Of a stretch of DNA of 64,000 nt, positions 23,231 to 34,444 are shown in pieces; within the stretch, counting starts at the first letter, position 1, and the number at the start of each line of letters is the position of its first letter. The notes below the pieces were generated by a model that was not told the origin of the DNA, did no database searches, and was given only the letters and a program-made list of their open reading frames with translations. This DNA is from Rhabdophis nuchalis (taxonomy: Eukaryota; Chordata; Lepidosauria; Squamata; Natricidae), in NCBI GenBank assembly GCA_039707465.1, contig CM077658.1:11964574-12028573 (forward strand), read 5' to 3'. Made by a program: the position numbers and the translations under genes.

Positions 23231-23573
23231 GGGATGAGGTGGCTCAGTGGCTAAGACGCTGAGCTTGTCCATCAGAAAGGTTGGCGGTTCGGCGGTTCGA
23301 ATCCCTAGTGCTGCGTAATGGAGTGAGCTTGTCCCAGCTTCTACCAACCTAGCAGTTCGAAAGCACGTAAAAATGCAAGTAGAAAAATAGGGACCACTTT
23401 GGTGGGAAGATAACAGTGTTACATGCGCCTTTGGCATTTAGCCATGCCAGCCATATGACCATGGAGACGTCTTCAGACAGCGCTGGCTCCTCGTCTTTGA
23501 AACGGAGATGAGCACCGCCCCCTAGAGTCAGGAGTGACTAGCACATATGTGCAAAGGGAACCTTTACCTTTAT
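23231..23573 (+). mobile_element. tRNA-derived SINE, full length
   Basis: Well preserved: A-box-like TGGCTCAGTGG at the head and B-box GGTTCGAATCC near 23294, the two internal promoter parts of a tRNA gene. Ends GGAACCTTTACCTTTA. The stretch GGCGGTTCGGCGGTTCG is a small local duplication just before the B box. Confidence 0.9.
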
Positions 23574-24958
23574 GGGGGGAAAATAAGCATGGGAAGGAAG
23601 CTCATTCTTAGATTAGCTCATTGTTATTAATTCACACTAGATGTTCTAGTGAAGTATTAAAACATGAAGGGGGAAAAAGGGAACGGAAGGATTCAAAAAC
23701 ATGCCATGAAGGGCATCACTCAAGGCATTGTAAGTCTCTTACAAAACTGGCAGGGCACATTACGTTTTGAGCTAAAAACATGCAACCACGAGCTATTTAA
23801 CATCCAGATGCCCCTTTACCGATTACATCTTATGACAGCTGGTTTAATAAACAACCAAGACAATGTTCTAAAAACATGTCCATCAAGAAATGGCAAGTTA
23901 CGCTTGACTGAGATAACTTTATCTTCAAGCATGCCCTGAGGATTTTTCATTAGCTGAAAGCCTTTTTTGTCCCCAGTGAAAACGCAAGGCACATCTGACC
24001 AAATTTGACAACTGCAGAATGGTTCTTCAGCCAGGTTGTAGAGCAAGATGATGGACTGAGGGTAAATCAGGAGGAGGGGGGAAGTGCCATAGAGTGTACC
24101 CCTTCCAAGTTACATCCACAGAAGGATGACCTGTCCATTAAAAACAAGCAGTTGACATAAAATCAAGGACAGGGAGAGAGAAGGTCTTAAAATGTGGACA
24201 AATGTCCACAGCGAGCCATTTGTGGAGACCGGAGGCTGCAATATGACTTTAGCAAACAACAGAACGAACAAAAAGAAATGACAGAACTTTTAGCGGGAGG
24301 AATCTGGCAAGCCGGTTTTTGCCATTTGCTAAGGGGAAAAAGGATCTTATCACAGCCATGGCAACTGTGCTCTCTCACTAAACAAAAGCTCCTACACTAC
24401 CGATATTGTAGTTGTTTTTAATTTTGTTTTATGTATCCTCCACAGAACGAACATTTATTACTCCTTGGGCAAACAGACAACCAACAGACCATTGTCAACA
24501 CCCTGGATTAAGAGACTGCATCTAGCCCAAACTGAGCCATCGATTTGAAATGCTTCGTGAAGATTAATAACCGTAATTATTAACAATGATCAGGATTCTA
24601 TTTATTTGTTACCTAGATTTATGCTTATCCTGCTTTGCTGCCAAGAACTTTGCTTCTTCCTTTCTTTTTCCTCCCTTGTAACCATAACAACTCTATGAGC
24701 GAGGCAGGGCATGGACAGAACGGCTGGTCCACAAACCCCAATGAATGATGATGGGTTCAAATCCAAACTCCCAAGTCCTAATCCTGTACATTAATTGTTA
24801 TACCGAAACATTTCCTTATTAATTGTAATAGCTAAATTGGAAGCCAATATTAATCAAGGTATGTCATGTTTATTCCTATGGGGTGTGCATATTCTTAGAC
24901 ATTTTTCAGAAGGCCAATTGTTCTTCTACCAGTTATGAAATCTAGTTGTAGGAGCTCT
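23574..24958. other. Unique intronic DNA
   Basis: No repeat or gene recognised. Open frames here are short and featureless. Confidence 0.45.
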
Positions 24959-24959
24959 A

Positions 24960-25215
24960 GAGGTGGTATTCAGCAGGTTCTGACCACTTCTGGGTAGTTT
25001 GGAGAACTGGTAAATGCCACCTCTGACTGGCCCCACCCCCATCTATTCTCTGCCTCCGGCATTCCAGCTGATTGTTAGGGAATGGGGATCTTGCAGTATC
25101 CTTCCCCTGGAGTGGGGAGGGAATGGAAACTTTACAGTGTCCTTCCCCTGCCATGCCCACCAAACCATGCCATCATCATGCCTACCAAGCCACACCCACA
25201 GAATCGGTAGTAAAA
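24960..25215 (+). mobile_element. hAT-type MITE with 1.7 minisatellite units
   Basis: Starts AGAGGTGGTATTCAGCAGG, contains an inner inverted copy (GGTAAATGCCACCTCTGACTGG), then 1.7 copies of a 41-bp unit (25081-25148: AATGGGGATCTTGCAG..CCTTCCCCTGGAGTGG), then CATGCCCACCAA. The right terminal repeat is missing. Related to 33383-33632 and 52752-53898. Confidence 0.7.
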
Positions 25216-25324
25216 AATCTGGCCTGGAATCCATCTTTTTCATTGGGCCTTCAGGCCTGCCACATTCAATGCTGTGGGAAAATGGGAGGAGGACTACATG
25301 TAATATGGAAGTTATAAAGTCATA

Positions 25325-25550
25325 ATAACATTTCTTTCTCAGAGAGTCGCGGACATCTTGTCCTGAAGCTGGTGGGGTATGACTGGGAGGCATCTCCAGT
25401 TGGAACAGCGCCTGATTGGGCCATGTGACAGACGTGCTGGGCAGTGACTTGAACTTTCTTTTGGGTTGCTGGAAGCTTTCAGATTTGGGTTTTCCCAGAT
25501 GTGCCAATATGACATCTCTAATAAAATGGGATAATTGTTCCAAACTCGAT
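25325..25550 (+). mobile_element. Unclassified, possibly LTR-type segment
   Basis: Runs from TCGCGGACATCTTGTCC through ATTGGGCCATGTGACAGACG to a CTAATAAAATGGG polyadenylation-like signal. The antisense open frame (170 residues) is not supported as a gene. Confidence 0.25.
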
Positions 25551-25554
25551 TGCA

Positions 25555-25800
25555 AAAAAATACGCCTTAAGTAACAGAGTGGTCAATGCCTGGAATGCAC
25601 TACCTGACACTGTGGTTTCTTCCCCAAACCCCGAAAACTTTAACCTTAGACTGTCTACTGTCGACCTCACCTCACCTCATTCCTAAGAGGTCTTTAAAAG
25701 GCGTGCATAAGCACACCAGTGTGCCTACCATCCCTGTCCTTGTATTTGTATTTATTTCATGTATTCATAATCATGTTTATACTTATAATACTGGAATATG
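25555..25800 (+). mobile_element. CR1/Rex-like LINE 3' end
   Basis: Reads RVVNAWNALPDTVVSS-like at 25577-25625, then GGCGTGCATAAGCACACC, GTGCCTACCATCCCTGTCC and the AT-rich end. Same family as 8470-9815 and 41545-42366. Confidence 0.8.
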
Positions 25801-26304
25801 TATTTGGGGCTCTTTTTGTTTTCTTCTGTGTCTGAGGTTTATCTTGCTGGACTGCTGCTATTTTTAAAATTTTGGGAAGAGGAGATTTCTTATTTGAATC
25901 TTATTTTAGTGAAATGTTGCCCTGATATTTGGCTTCATTGTTGGTGTAATGAATCACGGATTGTGTTTTTACTTTTACTTACGCGAGTTGCCCAAAGTTC
26001 TATGAATTAAGGCAACCAATCAATAAATCAACCAACTGGTCTTGCAAAACAGAACAGCCCTTCCATTCTCTAGTCTATTCTTTCCAATTGTAGAACAATA
26101 GAACCAAAATTTTTGCTGCAGGAGGAATAAGGAGGTGTATGGAATACTGTCAAGGAACTAACATTATCCAACACTTTTGCAGATTACTTATCCTTATGTG
26201 TTTGGTACTCTGATTTAAAGCAGTTTGCTTAATATATGCACATGTGTATTTGTGCATACATGCCCACACAAACAAGCTATTGGAAAAATAACTGCATCCT
26301 TGAA

Positions 26305-26305
<1 letters not shown>
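25801..26305. other. Unique intronic DNA
   Basis: Nothing recognised. Confidence 0.4.
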
Positions 26306-26307
<2 letters not shown>

Positions 26308-26358
<51 letters not shown>

Positions 26359-26359
26359 T
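26308..26359. repeat. (CA)n-(GA)n microsatellite
   Basis: About 14 CA units followed by about 11 GA units. Confidence 0.95.
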
Positions 26360-26925
26360 AAAGTATTGACCACTTTTTTAAAAAGTGATCAATAAAGTGA
26401 TCAATAGAGTTGATTCTACAAAGCACATCAGACAAGAATTTAACAAACATATAGTGGTCTCAAATTACCAATCGCACTTGTTCCCTTGATAATCTCAACA
26501 GGGCAAAAAAAAATATTCATCAAAACCAGATAAGGAGACTCCCCTAAAATAATCCTCTGAGAACAGCAGAAATCAAATTGGAATAAATATGAACGATTCT
26601 AGCTACACGTTGTCTAGCAAATTGATCACACTTGGTTTCTAAGAATCCTTTATTATCCTCTGGGATGTTAGATCGAAATGTGCCTTCAAGATTTGAAAAA
26701 CCTCTTCCGTGTGACAGTAAATAGATAGAACAGCAATGGACAGGAGACTCTCCTGTTCAAATAATGTATCATATAAAAGGACTTCAAACTTGTGACAAGC
26801 TTATCCTTAACTTTTCGCTTCACTTGCACCTGAGCTATCTCTTGAACCTGTTTACATCTTGCTTAATATGGCCAAAAACTCATGTCCCATTGATTGCAAT
26901 TAATAGAAAAATGTGCTAGGAAGAA
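26360..26925. other. Unique intronic DNA
   Basis: Nothing recognised; one short direct pair AAAGTGATCAATA (26383, 26395). Confidence 0.45.
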
Positions 26926-27021
26926 GGGAGGAAGGGGGAGAGAGAGTGAGGGGGGGGGAGAAACAGAGAGAGAGGAGAAGAGAGAGAGTGACATAGAGAG
27001 AGACAGAAAGAGAGGGGTGAG

Positions 27022-27082
<61 letters not shown>
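26926..27082. repeat. GA-rich purine tract with (GA)n
   Basis: Irregular GGGA/GAGA followed by about 29 GA units (27024-27081). Apparent Arg/Glu frames are repeat translations. Confidence 0.93.
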
Positions 27083-27085
<3 letters not shown>

Positions 27086-27855
27086 TTGGATGTGAATCAC
27101 ACAGTTCTAGAAGTGGTCCTTCTTATTTAGTTCTCTCCGTAGATGATGACTAGTTTAGCTACAAAAAGCTGCATCTGTAAGAGAATAGTAGCATTCTGAA
27201 AAGAATATGCTGTAAAGTCAAGAGAATAATATTTGATATAGTCACACCCTAAAGTTGCCATAATAGACAAGGCAAATGCTGCATCAATACTGAATTCAGG
27301 TTGTTCTATAGTATCAGCTTTGAAACTGTCTTAAGTATGTGCAACTGGGAATTTATTGGAAAACACTAGCAAAGCACACAGAATATTTCCAATTTTCTCT
27401 GACACATAGTACAAACGAAGCTTTTTTTTACAATTTTCTCTCCCACATCCTTGTTATAAATACCACTTCATGGTCAACAGAAACCCAGTCTAATGAAACC
27501 CAGGGATTAAGAATAAAGAATCTTATACTACCACCACCATCCCAAATCAAACAATAGCTTGACCAGCAAAAATACAGGATTAGTTATATATATACTCTCT
27601 TTTACTGTCCTTTATATATCAGCTGGCAGGGACTTTAACTCATTGATTAATCACACTCATGGAAGCTTAAACAACAAAATTACACTTTTGTTCTTAGGTC
27701 ACAAGGATAGTCCCAGATGGCTGCACACTTTTTCCCAATATTTCCTGAGCAAATGAAGAGACAGCCTCCTTCTCCACTTCACATTGCTCAAAAGATAAAA
27801 GCACCGATACAGGGAGTGGCGATTGGTACAACTTTTAAGATGGTCTACCAATACA
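27083..27855. other. Unique intronic DNA
   Basis: Nothing recognised. Confidence 0.45.
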
Positions 27856-27857
27856 GA

Positions 27858-28810
27858 AACAGAATAACAGAGTTGGAAGGGACCTTGGAGGTCTTCTAGT
27901 CCAACCCCCCTGCTCAGGCAGGAAACCAAATGGTTATCTTCTTAAGAAGGTTACCTCTTCTTAAAAACTTCCAGTGTTGGAGCATTTACAACTTCTGGAG
28001 CCAGGTTGTTCCACTGATTAATTGTTCTAACTGTCAGGAAATTTCTCCTTAGTTCTAGGTTGCTTCTCTACTTGATTAGTTTCCACCCATTGCTTCTTGT
28101 CCTGCCCTGGGGTGCTTTGGAGAATAGCTTGACTTCCTCTTCTTTGTGGCAGCCCCTGAGATATCAGAACACTGCTATCATGTCACCCCTAGTCCTTCTT
28201 TTCATTAAACTAGACATATCCAGTTCTGGCAGTCATTCTTCATATGTTTTATCTTCCAGTTCCCAAATTATCTTTGTTGTTCTTCTCTGCACTCTTTCTA
28301 GAGTCTCCACATCGTTTTACATTGTGGCAACCAAAACTGGATGCAGTATTCCAAGTATGGCCTTACCAAGGCATTATAAAGGGGTATTAACACTTCACGT
28401 GATCTTGATTCTATCCCTCTGTTTATGCAGCCTAGAACTGTGCTGGTTTTTTTTGGCAGCTGCTGCACACTGCTGGCTCATATCTAAATGATTGTCCACT
28501 AGAACTCCAAGATCCCTCTCACAATTATTACTATTGAGCAGGGTACCACCTATACTGTACCTGTGCATTTCATTTTTCTTGCCTAAATGTAGAACCCTAC
28601 TTTTGTCACCCTTGTTCAAGTCTGCCAATATCTTTCAGTATCTTGAGGCTATCTTCTGGAGTATTGGTTATTCCTATGGTCTCATCTGCAAATTTGATGA
28701 GTTCCCCATCTATTCCCTTATCAAATCATGATGAAGATGTTGAAGACTATTGGGCCTAAAACAGAGCCTTGGGGTACCCCACTGCATACTTCCCTCCATG
28801 TAGAGGCAGT
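27858..28810 (-). mobile_element. CR1-type LINE, antisense
   Basis: On the plus strand it opens with the reversed 3' end (AGAATAACAGAGTTGGAAGG, CTTGGAGGTCTTCTAGTCC). Reverse translation shows ERDLGVLVDNHLDMSQQC and a leading HLGKKNEMHRYSIGG, standard CR1 ORF2 residues, within 28395-28628. The upstream part (ACTGGGCCTAAAACAGAGCC-type, GGGGTACCCCACTGC) corresponds to the RT VPQG-type region. Frameshifted; inactive. Confidence 0.82.
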
Positions 28811-29660
28811 TCCATACGGAACTGTATATCTCCAGGATACCAAAAAGAAAAGCTTAGTTTTAGGAACATGCAGGTACAATGAATTTTATTGTAATTGTTG
28901 AAGAATTGGGTCTCTGCTCTCCAGATTTCAGTTATCGTCTCTCACCCTGATAGTTACGTTCTACTTTTAATAGGTATCTCACCATGCTTTGGAGAATGGC
29001 GATTTATAACAAAGTTCTTGAGAAGATGCTTCATGTAAGAAACTTCACATCAAATTTCCAGAGTGCAGACCTTCACTTCTTAACCATCATCTAAAGCTGT
29101 GCAGCAAAATGATACATCAACAACACAAAGAAGATACTGGTAGCAATAAATACATATATCAAAACATACTAGTCCATGCAAGTCCTGTTTAAAGTTTTCT
29201 CCTGGGCTAACCTCAAATGTCCACACTATACTTTACAAATTCTGGTTTGACAAGATATGAATCTATGACAAAGCTTTAGTGATCAGTAGATCCAAAGTTG
29301 CTAAAACCATCAATAATCCTTATTCCCCGGCAACATTTTTCTCTCTAGAATAGAAATGTGAATCCCTCCTGTAAAATAAGAATATGATGAGCCAGATGGC
29401 TGAATGTGCCAGAGTGATTTGCTGTGTACAAGCAAAACATGACTCTTTGTTCTAGTGCATTGTTCCTCTATTTGTTAAGCCATGAGACTTTTCCTTTGGA
29501 TAGGATAATTTAATGCAGTCTAAAATTTGCAATGCACATTGGTTAACTTCATTTTACGTACAAATTAGGTACTCAAATCCATATTAATTTATTCTTAATT
29601 CTTCACTGACCAGCCTTTTATTTTGGAGGGTCTGTCATCATTGTGGGTCTGTTTTTCCTC
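28811..29660. other. Unique intronic DNA
   Basis: Nothing recognised. Confidence 0.45.
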
Positions 29661-29662
29661 CT

Positions 29663-29806
29663 TGAGGGATGCAGTGGCTCAGTGACTAAGATGCTGAGCT
29701 TGTCGATCAGAAAGGTCGGCAGTTCAGCAGTTCAAATCCCTAGTGCTGTGTATCGGAGTAAGCTCCCCTAACTTGTCCCAGCTTCTTCCAACCTAGCAGT
29801 TCGAAT
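29663..29806 (+). mobile_element. tRNA-derived SINE, 3'-truncated
   Basis: Head GAGGGATGCAGTGGCTCAGTG to CCAACCTAGCAGTTCGAA, then unrelated sequence. Confidence 0.85.
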
Positions 29807-30017
29807 GTTCGATCAATGGATTACGCTACACCATCTGCCCACAAAATATTCTAGCAGTCTAAGGTAATCTGCCCACACTGTTGCCAGATTTAAGGATGGA
29901 TTTCAACTAGTTTTCCAAATCAAGTAATGGCAAAAAAAATAATAATAGCTTCTTCTATGGATTGTTATCTTCTTAACTTAATGATTATTTACTCAAAACA
30001 TTAGATGCAGGTCTACT

Positions 30018-30300
30018 GTGCCAATGGCAGAGACTGCACCAGCTTACACTCATTATCTTTTCAATGACTCAATGATAAGAGCTCTCACTGCACTTGAATC
30101 TCACCTTCTATCTTTAATCCTTAGTCTAATTTCCATACTATTATATGCTGATGATACTGCCATGCTCTGCTTTACAAGTGGGGCCGAGATTAAGTGTTTG
30201 TATACTGGCATCATTCTGCACAACTTCATGCTAGAAATCAATTATTCAGAAAACCAAGCTCATGGTATTCATAAGGCATTGTTTCATCTGTCATGCACAT
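30018..30300 (+). pseudogene. LINE reverse transcriptase fragment (YADD)
   Basis: A 104-residue open frame contains LLYADDTAMLC and, 29 residues on, MLEINYSENQAHGI. This is the RT catalytic YADD box and the following LEIN..K-type strand of non-LTR retrotransposon ORF2. It is a short relic with no upstream RT motifs; a SINE fragment follows at 30319. Confidence 0.65.
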
Positions 30301-30318
30301 GGAAAATTAACAGGAACT

Positions 30319-30416
30319 CACTAGGGATTTGAACCACCAAACTGCCAACCATTCTGATTGACAGGTTCAGCGTCTTAGTTACTGACCCACCACCGAACTG
30401 CCGACCCTTCTGATTA
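30319..30416 (-). mobile_element. tRNA-derived SINE head fragments
   Basis: Two adjacent reversed pieces of the SINE head: CTAGGGATTTGAACCACC..GCGTCTTAGTTACTGA and CCGAACTGCCGACCCTTCTG. Confidence 0.65.
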
Positions 30417-31020
30417 ATATACAAACATCTAAACTGTACATAATTTAAGCAGAATTCTCCATGTGCTTATTACATTTAGATTTTCCCGCCCAACCTTATC
30501 TTATCCTGATGTGATTACTTATTCTCCCAGTCCAGTCTGCCTCTGAGTTATAGATGTGTTAGCCTTTATCACTGAAGCACAATGCCTATTTTTCATGGGC
30601 GAGCTATATTAGCAGGAGGATAACTTGATCTATGCGATGCTGAAGCCCCATCTGAGATTGGATTTTAAAGATGTAGAATAAATGCTAGATGAATGCCAAC
30701 AAGAGTTGCTTATCTCATTCATTTAAGGTCTTTAAAGCATTCGATAATATGGGTATTTTCTCAAAATCCATGAGTAGAATGTCAATTTTCTTGTTTACAC
30801 CACAATAAATTTGAAAAGACGCCTCCCCTCCAAATTGCCTAGCAAATTGCCCAGACTCGATACATGGAAGAGAAAAAAATACCCGTAATTTGCATTATTT
30901 GTTGTAAGTAACTAAAAAGGACATTAGGGCAATCATCTAAATGAAGGAAATAATAACTTGTTTTTGATGGAGTCTAGGACTGCGCAGCCAAGTATATAAG
31001 CCTGAAATGAACATTCTATG
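30417..31020. other. Unique intronic DNA
   Basis: Nothing recognised. Confidence 0.45.
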
Positions 31021-31355
31021 AAGGTAAAGGTCCTCCTCGCGCATATGTCCTAGTTGTTCCTGACTCTAGGGGGTGGTGTTCATCTCCATTTCAAAGCTGA
31101 AGAGCCAGCACTGTCCAAAGACACCTCTGTGGTCATGTGGCCGGCATGACGCACGGAACACTGTTACCTTCCCATCAAAGATGGTTCCTATTTTTTCTAT
31201 TTGCATTTTTACATGCTTTCGAACTGCTAGATTGGCAGAAGCTGGGACAAGTAACGAGAGCTCCCTCCGTTACATGGTGCTAGGGATTTAAACCGCCGAA
31301 CTGCTGACCTTTCTGATTGACAAGCTCAGTGTCTTAGCCACTGAGCCACAGCATC
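31021..31355 (-). mobile_element. tRNA-derived SINE, full length
   Basis: Reverse copy: AAGGTAAAGGTCCTCC start, CTCTAGGGGGTGGTGTTC, CTTTCGAACTGCTAGATTGG, and the tRNA-like head ending CTGAGCCACAGCATC. Confidence 0.88.
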
Positions 31356-32215
31356 ACTACTTATTCTATAGGCAACATATTATGGAAACCCAGAACAGAA
31401 TTGTCTGCCTACAAGCCATCTAGGCTCCTGAACCCCTCAAAAGGACCTTCATGAAAACAGCATTTTGTCTCACGTGACACCTAAAAATTTCTACTTTAAG
31501 AAAAATCCCATAATACTAACAATACATGCATGCATGCATGCATACATACATATATAATCCACCCGACAGGTTGTTGCTGTGTGGAAAATAGGAGGAGGAA
31601 AGTAGTTGGATGAATTTGCCACCTTGAGTGAACAAAATAATAAAGGTGGGATGCAAATTAAATAAATAAATACACAACACAGAGAAATATGGGCACATAC
31701 ACACACCAACATATGTATGCATACACACATACATATAAGCTGATTTTATTTGTTCCCTAGTTTCTCTATAATGATGTTTCTAATACTTCACATGAAATAC
31801 TGTTGTTATGCTTTCAAAGAGAATCAGTTTGGCAAAGTAGGTAAGGCATCAGTAGAGAAAACCAGGAAACTGTGATTTCTACTTCCCACCTTAGGTACAA
31901 AGCCAGCTAGGTAGTCTTGGGTCAATCCGCCCTAGGAAGGAGGCAATGACAAACTGCTTCTGAAAACTCTTGCCAAGAAAACGGCAGGCACTTGTCTCTG
32001 AGAATTGGATTGACTGAACAGAAGGAGGAAAAGTGTCTTGAAGAAGCCAAGTTGTGCTTTGCTTTGACTGCTCAATGTAGCCAAGAGCTGGGTTTTGAAG
32101 TAGCAAACATCTATTACAGCAAAGCGTAAAAATATTTCCAAAAATGAAACTGGTGGCACTGCTGGGATTCTGGATCAATTTTTACAGAACTTGATGGTAG
32201 CCAATTCTACACAAT
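31356..32215. other. Intronic DNA with short simple repeats
   Basis: Contains (GCAT)n at about 31525-31545 and an AATAAATAAATA run near 31660. No gene. Confidence 0.45.
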
Positions 32216-32271
32216 AGGAATAGAATAGAAATAGAAATAGATTGGAAATAGAATAGAATAGAATAGAATAG

Positions 32272-32400
32272 AATTAAGAACATCTTAAGAAGATGTTAGA
32301 TAGCCATTTGTCTGAAATGGTATAAAGTTCCTGCCCACGCAGGGGGTTGGACTAGAAGACCTACAAGGTCCCTTCCAACTCTGCTATTGTATTATTGTAT
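32272..32400 (+). mobile_element. CR1-type LINE 3' end
   Basis: AGAAGATGTTAGATAGCC, CTGAAATGGTATAAAGTTCC, GGGGTTGGACTAGAAGACC and CCTTCCAACTCTGCTATTG, then an ATTGTATTA tail that runs into the AGAATT array. Confidence 0.85.
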
Positions 32401-32401
32401 T

Positions 32402-32672
32402 AAGAAGAATAGAATTAGAATTAGAATTAGAATTAGAATTAGAAATAGAAATAGAAATAGAAATAGAAATAGAAATAGAAATAGAAATAGAAATAGAAAT
32501 AGAAATAGAAATAGAAATAGAAATAGAAATAGAAATAGAAATAGATTGGACATAGAATGGGATGGGATGAGATGGGATAGGGTAGGACAGGACAGGACAG
32601 GACAGGACAGGATAGGATAGGATAGGATAGGATAGGGCACGCCAAGGCAGGGCAGGACAGAATAGGGCAGAT
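32402..32672. repeat. Compound AGAATT/AGAAAT/GGATG/GGACA/GGATA array
   Basis: Ordered blocks: AGAATT hexamers (about 32409-32441), about 17 AGAAAT hexamers (to 32544), then pentamer-like GATGG/GATAG (32557-32584), GGACA (about 32585-32610) and GGATA (32611-32635). The preceding short AGAAATAG/AATAG run lies at 32216-32271. Confidence 0.93.
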
Positions 32673-32689
32673 AATAATAAAATACGTTT

Positions 32690-33370
32690 TATTAACTTCA
32701 TTCTCACTTTAAATGTACACTAAGCAGCATACGTTAAAATGAAACTTCATTGCATTCAGCTCTCAAAAGATAACCATTATGCCTATACCCACGTACATTA
32801 CACACACACACACACACGGCACAGAGAAACATCAGTCTAGTTCAAAAGTATACATATACATGGGAAGAACAAAGAGAAAACAAAGGAATCCTGTGAGTTT
32901 ATAAGACAGATGGCATATTACTGGCATAAGGAACCAAAGCTGTAACAGAATCTAGTAGTCCTGCTATAGATACTTCGAGACCTCCTCCCAGAGGGCAGTA
33001 ACATAAACAGACCATGAAGTGGGCGTGTGAGCTCTAAGCACATAGCATTTCAAAGCAGTACCCTGAATAATGGGAAGCAAACTTCCTATAGTATTGTTGA
33101 CTGTCCTTACCACTCTCTGTCTGGACCTTCTATCTGAGACACTGCTACCACCAAAAGAAACAGTGATGCAGTTTGTTAAAACACTCTCAATTATGCCTCT
33201 ATAAAAAGTGGCCAGGACAGAAGGAGAAAGATGGGCTCTCCTCATCCAACACAGGAAATGTAAACACTGGTTTGCATGCTTCACTAAAGATAACGTATGA
33301 AGGGACCACGTCAGACTGTTAGTTATCTGCAGCCAAAGATACTTAATGATACTTAACATGAGCTTCCCCA
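32690..33370 (-). mobile_element. L2-like LINE 3' part
   Basis: Reverse translation reads RRAHLSPSVLATFYRGIIES, LTNCITVSFG and SDRRSRQRVVRTV, the ORF2 C-terminal region also seen at 49990-50605. The 3' UTR shares TTAGTGTACATT and AAAGTGA.AAT.AAGTT with that copy, and points into the compound array at 32402-32672. Confidence 0.82.
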
Positions 33371-33382
33371 TACCCTTGTATC

Positions 33383-33632
33383 CAGAGGTGGTATTCAGGA
33401 GGTTCTGTCCAGTTCCGGAGAACCAGCAGCAGAAATTTTGAGTAGTTCAGAGAACGGTAAATGACACCTCTGACTGGCCCTGCCCCCATCTATTCTCTGC
33501 TTCCCGAATCCCAGCTGATCGGGAGGGAATGGGGATTTTGAAGTATCCTTTCCCTGTCATGCCCACCAAGCCATGCCCACCAAGCCACGCCCATAGAACC
33601 GGTAGTAAAAAAATAAATAAATCCCACCACTG
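33383..33632 (+). mobile_element. hAT-type MITE with 0.7 minisatellite unit
   Basis: Starts CAGAGGTGGTATTCAGG and ends AATCCCACCACTG. Flanks CTTGTATC and CTTGTAAT match at six of eight positions, an aged target duplication. It contains one partial 41-bp unit (AATGGGGATTTTGAAG..CTTTCCCTG). Confidence 0.75.
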
Positions 33633-34224
33633 CTTGTAATCTCTTCCTTCGATCCCATCCTCTTGTTAGCAGGTGGCATCGTTTATTTTTGAAAAGCGAA
33701 TTGCAACTTTTGTACAATAGAAGACCTTGTTACAAACTGTGAGGCTGAGCCCTGACAACATGCAGGCAACAATGACATCATGTCACAACACCTGTTTCAA
33801 GCATCAACCTCATCCTGGACATCAGGTCGCCTTGACTGCCAAAGTATGAAACTGCAAGCATTTTTTTGTGGATGATTAATCAGCCATGCATTAAAGTATT
33901 TTGGGTTATTCCTTCCAAGAACACAAGAATCGCATGGATTCATCATAAGCCTGTCTTCTAGCCAAATGTACTCAAGGAAAAGCTATTGCTATGAATGGGG
34001 AAATTAATAAATAAAGCAGGATTGCTCAGAATATTTTAGTTTACTGGAAATCTTGGTGCCTGCCTGCCAACTAGAGATTCTTTCTGGAGATTTCTTGTTC
34101 CCTCGTGTTATTGACAGAAATACATTTTCTGGGATAGCTCCCAAATTATGGAATTTACCTTCCAGGCACGTTACCATGACATCTTCATTGCTACCCTTTG
34201 GGTATAGACTATTTCTTGTTTGCT
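33633..34224. other. Unique intronic DNA
   Basis: Nothing recognised. Confidence 0.4.
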
Positions 34225-34330
34225 GGTCTTGTTGTATTCTTTTCTCAAGTACAAGATTGAGATTATCTTTGCAATGTTTCGGCGAGGTCTCATTTGCCAT
34301 CTTCAGGCTGGTGTTTTCGGCTTCATGTTT
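34225..34330 (-). mobile_element. Penelope-like terminus, left arm of palindrome
   Basis: Reversed copy of the terminus at 5800-5905: GGTCTTGTTGTATTC to GTGTTTTCGGCTTCATG. Hammerhead-like core at 34276-34306. Faces the right arm across a GTGTG spacer. Confidence 0.55.
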
Positions 34331-34335
34331 GTGTG

Positions 34336-34444
34336 AAACATGAAGCCGAAAACACCAGCCTGAAGATGGAGAGTGAACCCTTGCTGAAACGTTGCCAAAA
34401 CAATCTCAATCTTACACGGGAAAAGACCCGAATACAACAAGACC
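34336..34444 (+). mobile_element. Penelope-like terminus, right arm of palindrome
   Basis: AAACATGAAGCCGAAAACACC through CTGAAGATGGAGAGTGAAC and ACGTTGCCAAAACAATC to AATACAACAAGACC. Hammerhead-like core at 34360-34390. The two arms have diverged independently. Confidence 0.55.

Noticed and set aside
25043..25555. 170-residue reverse frame
   Set aside because: Covers part of a hAT MITE and an unclassified repeat-like stretch; no domain, no splice context.
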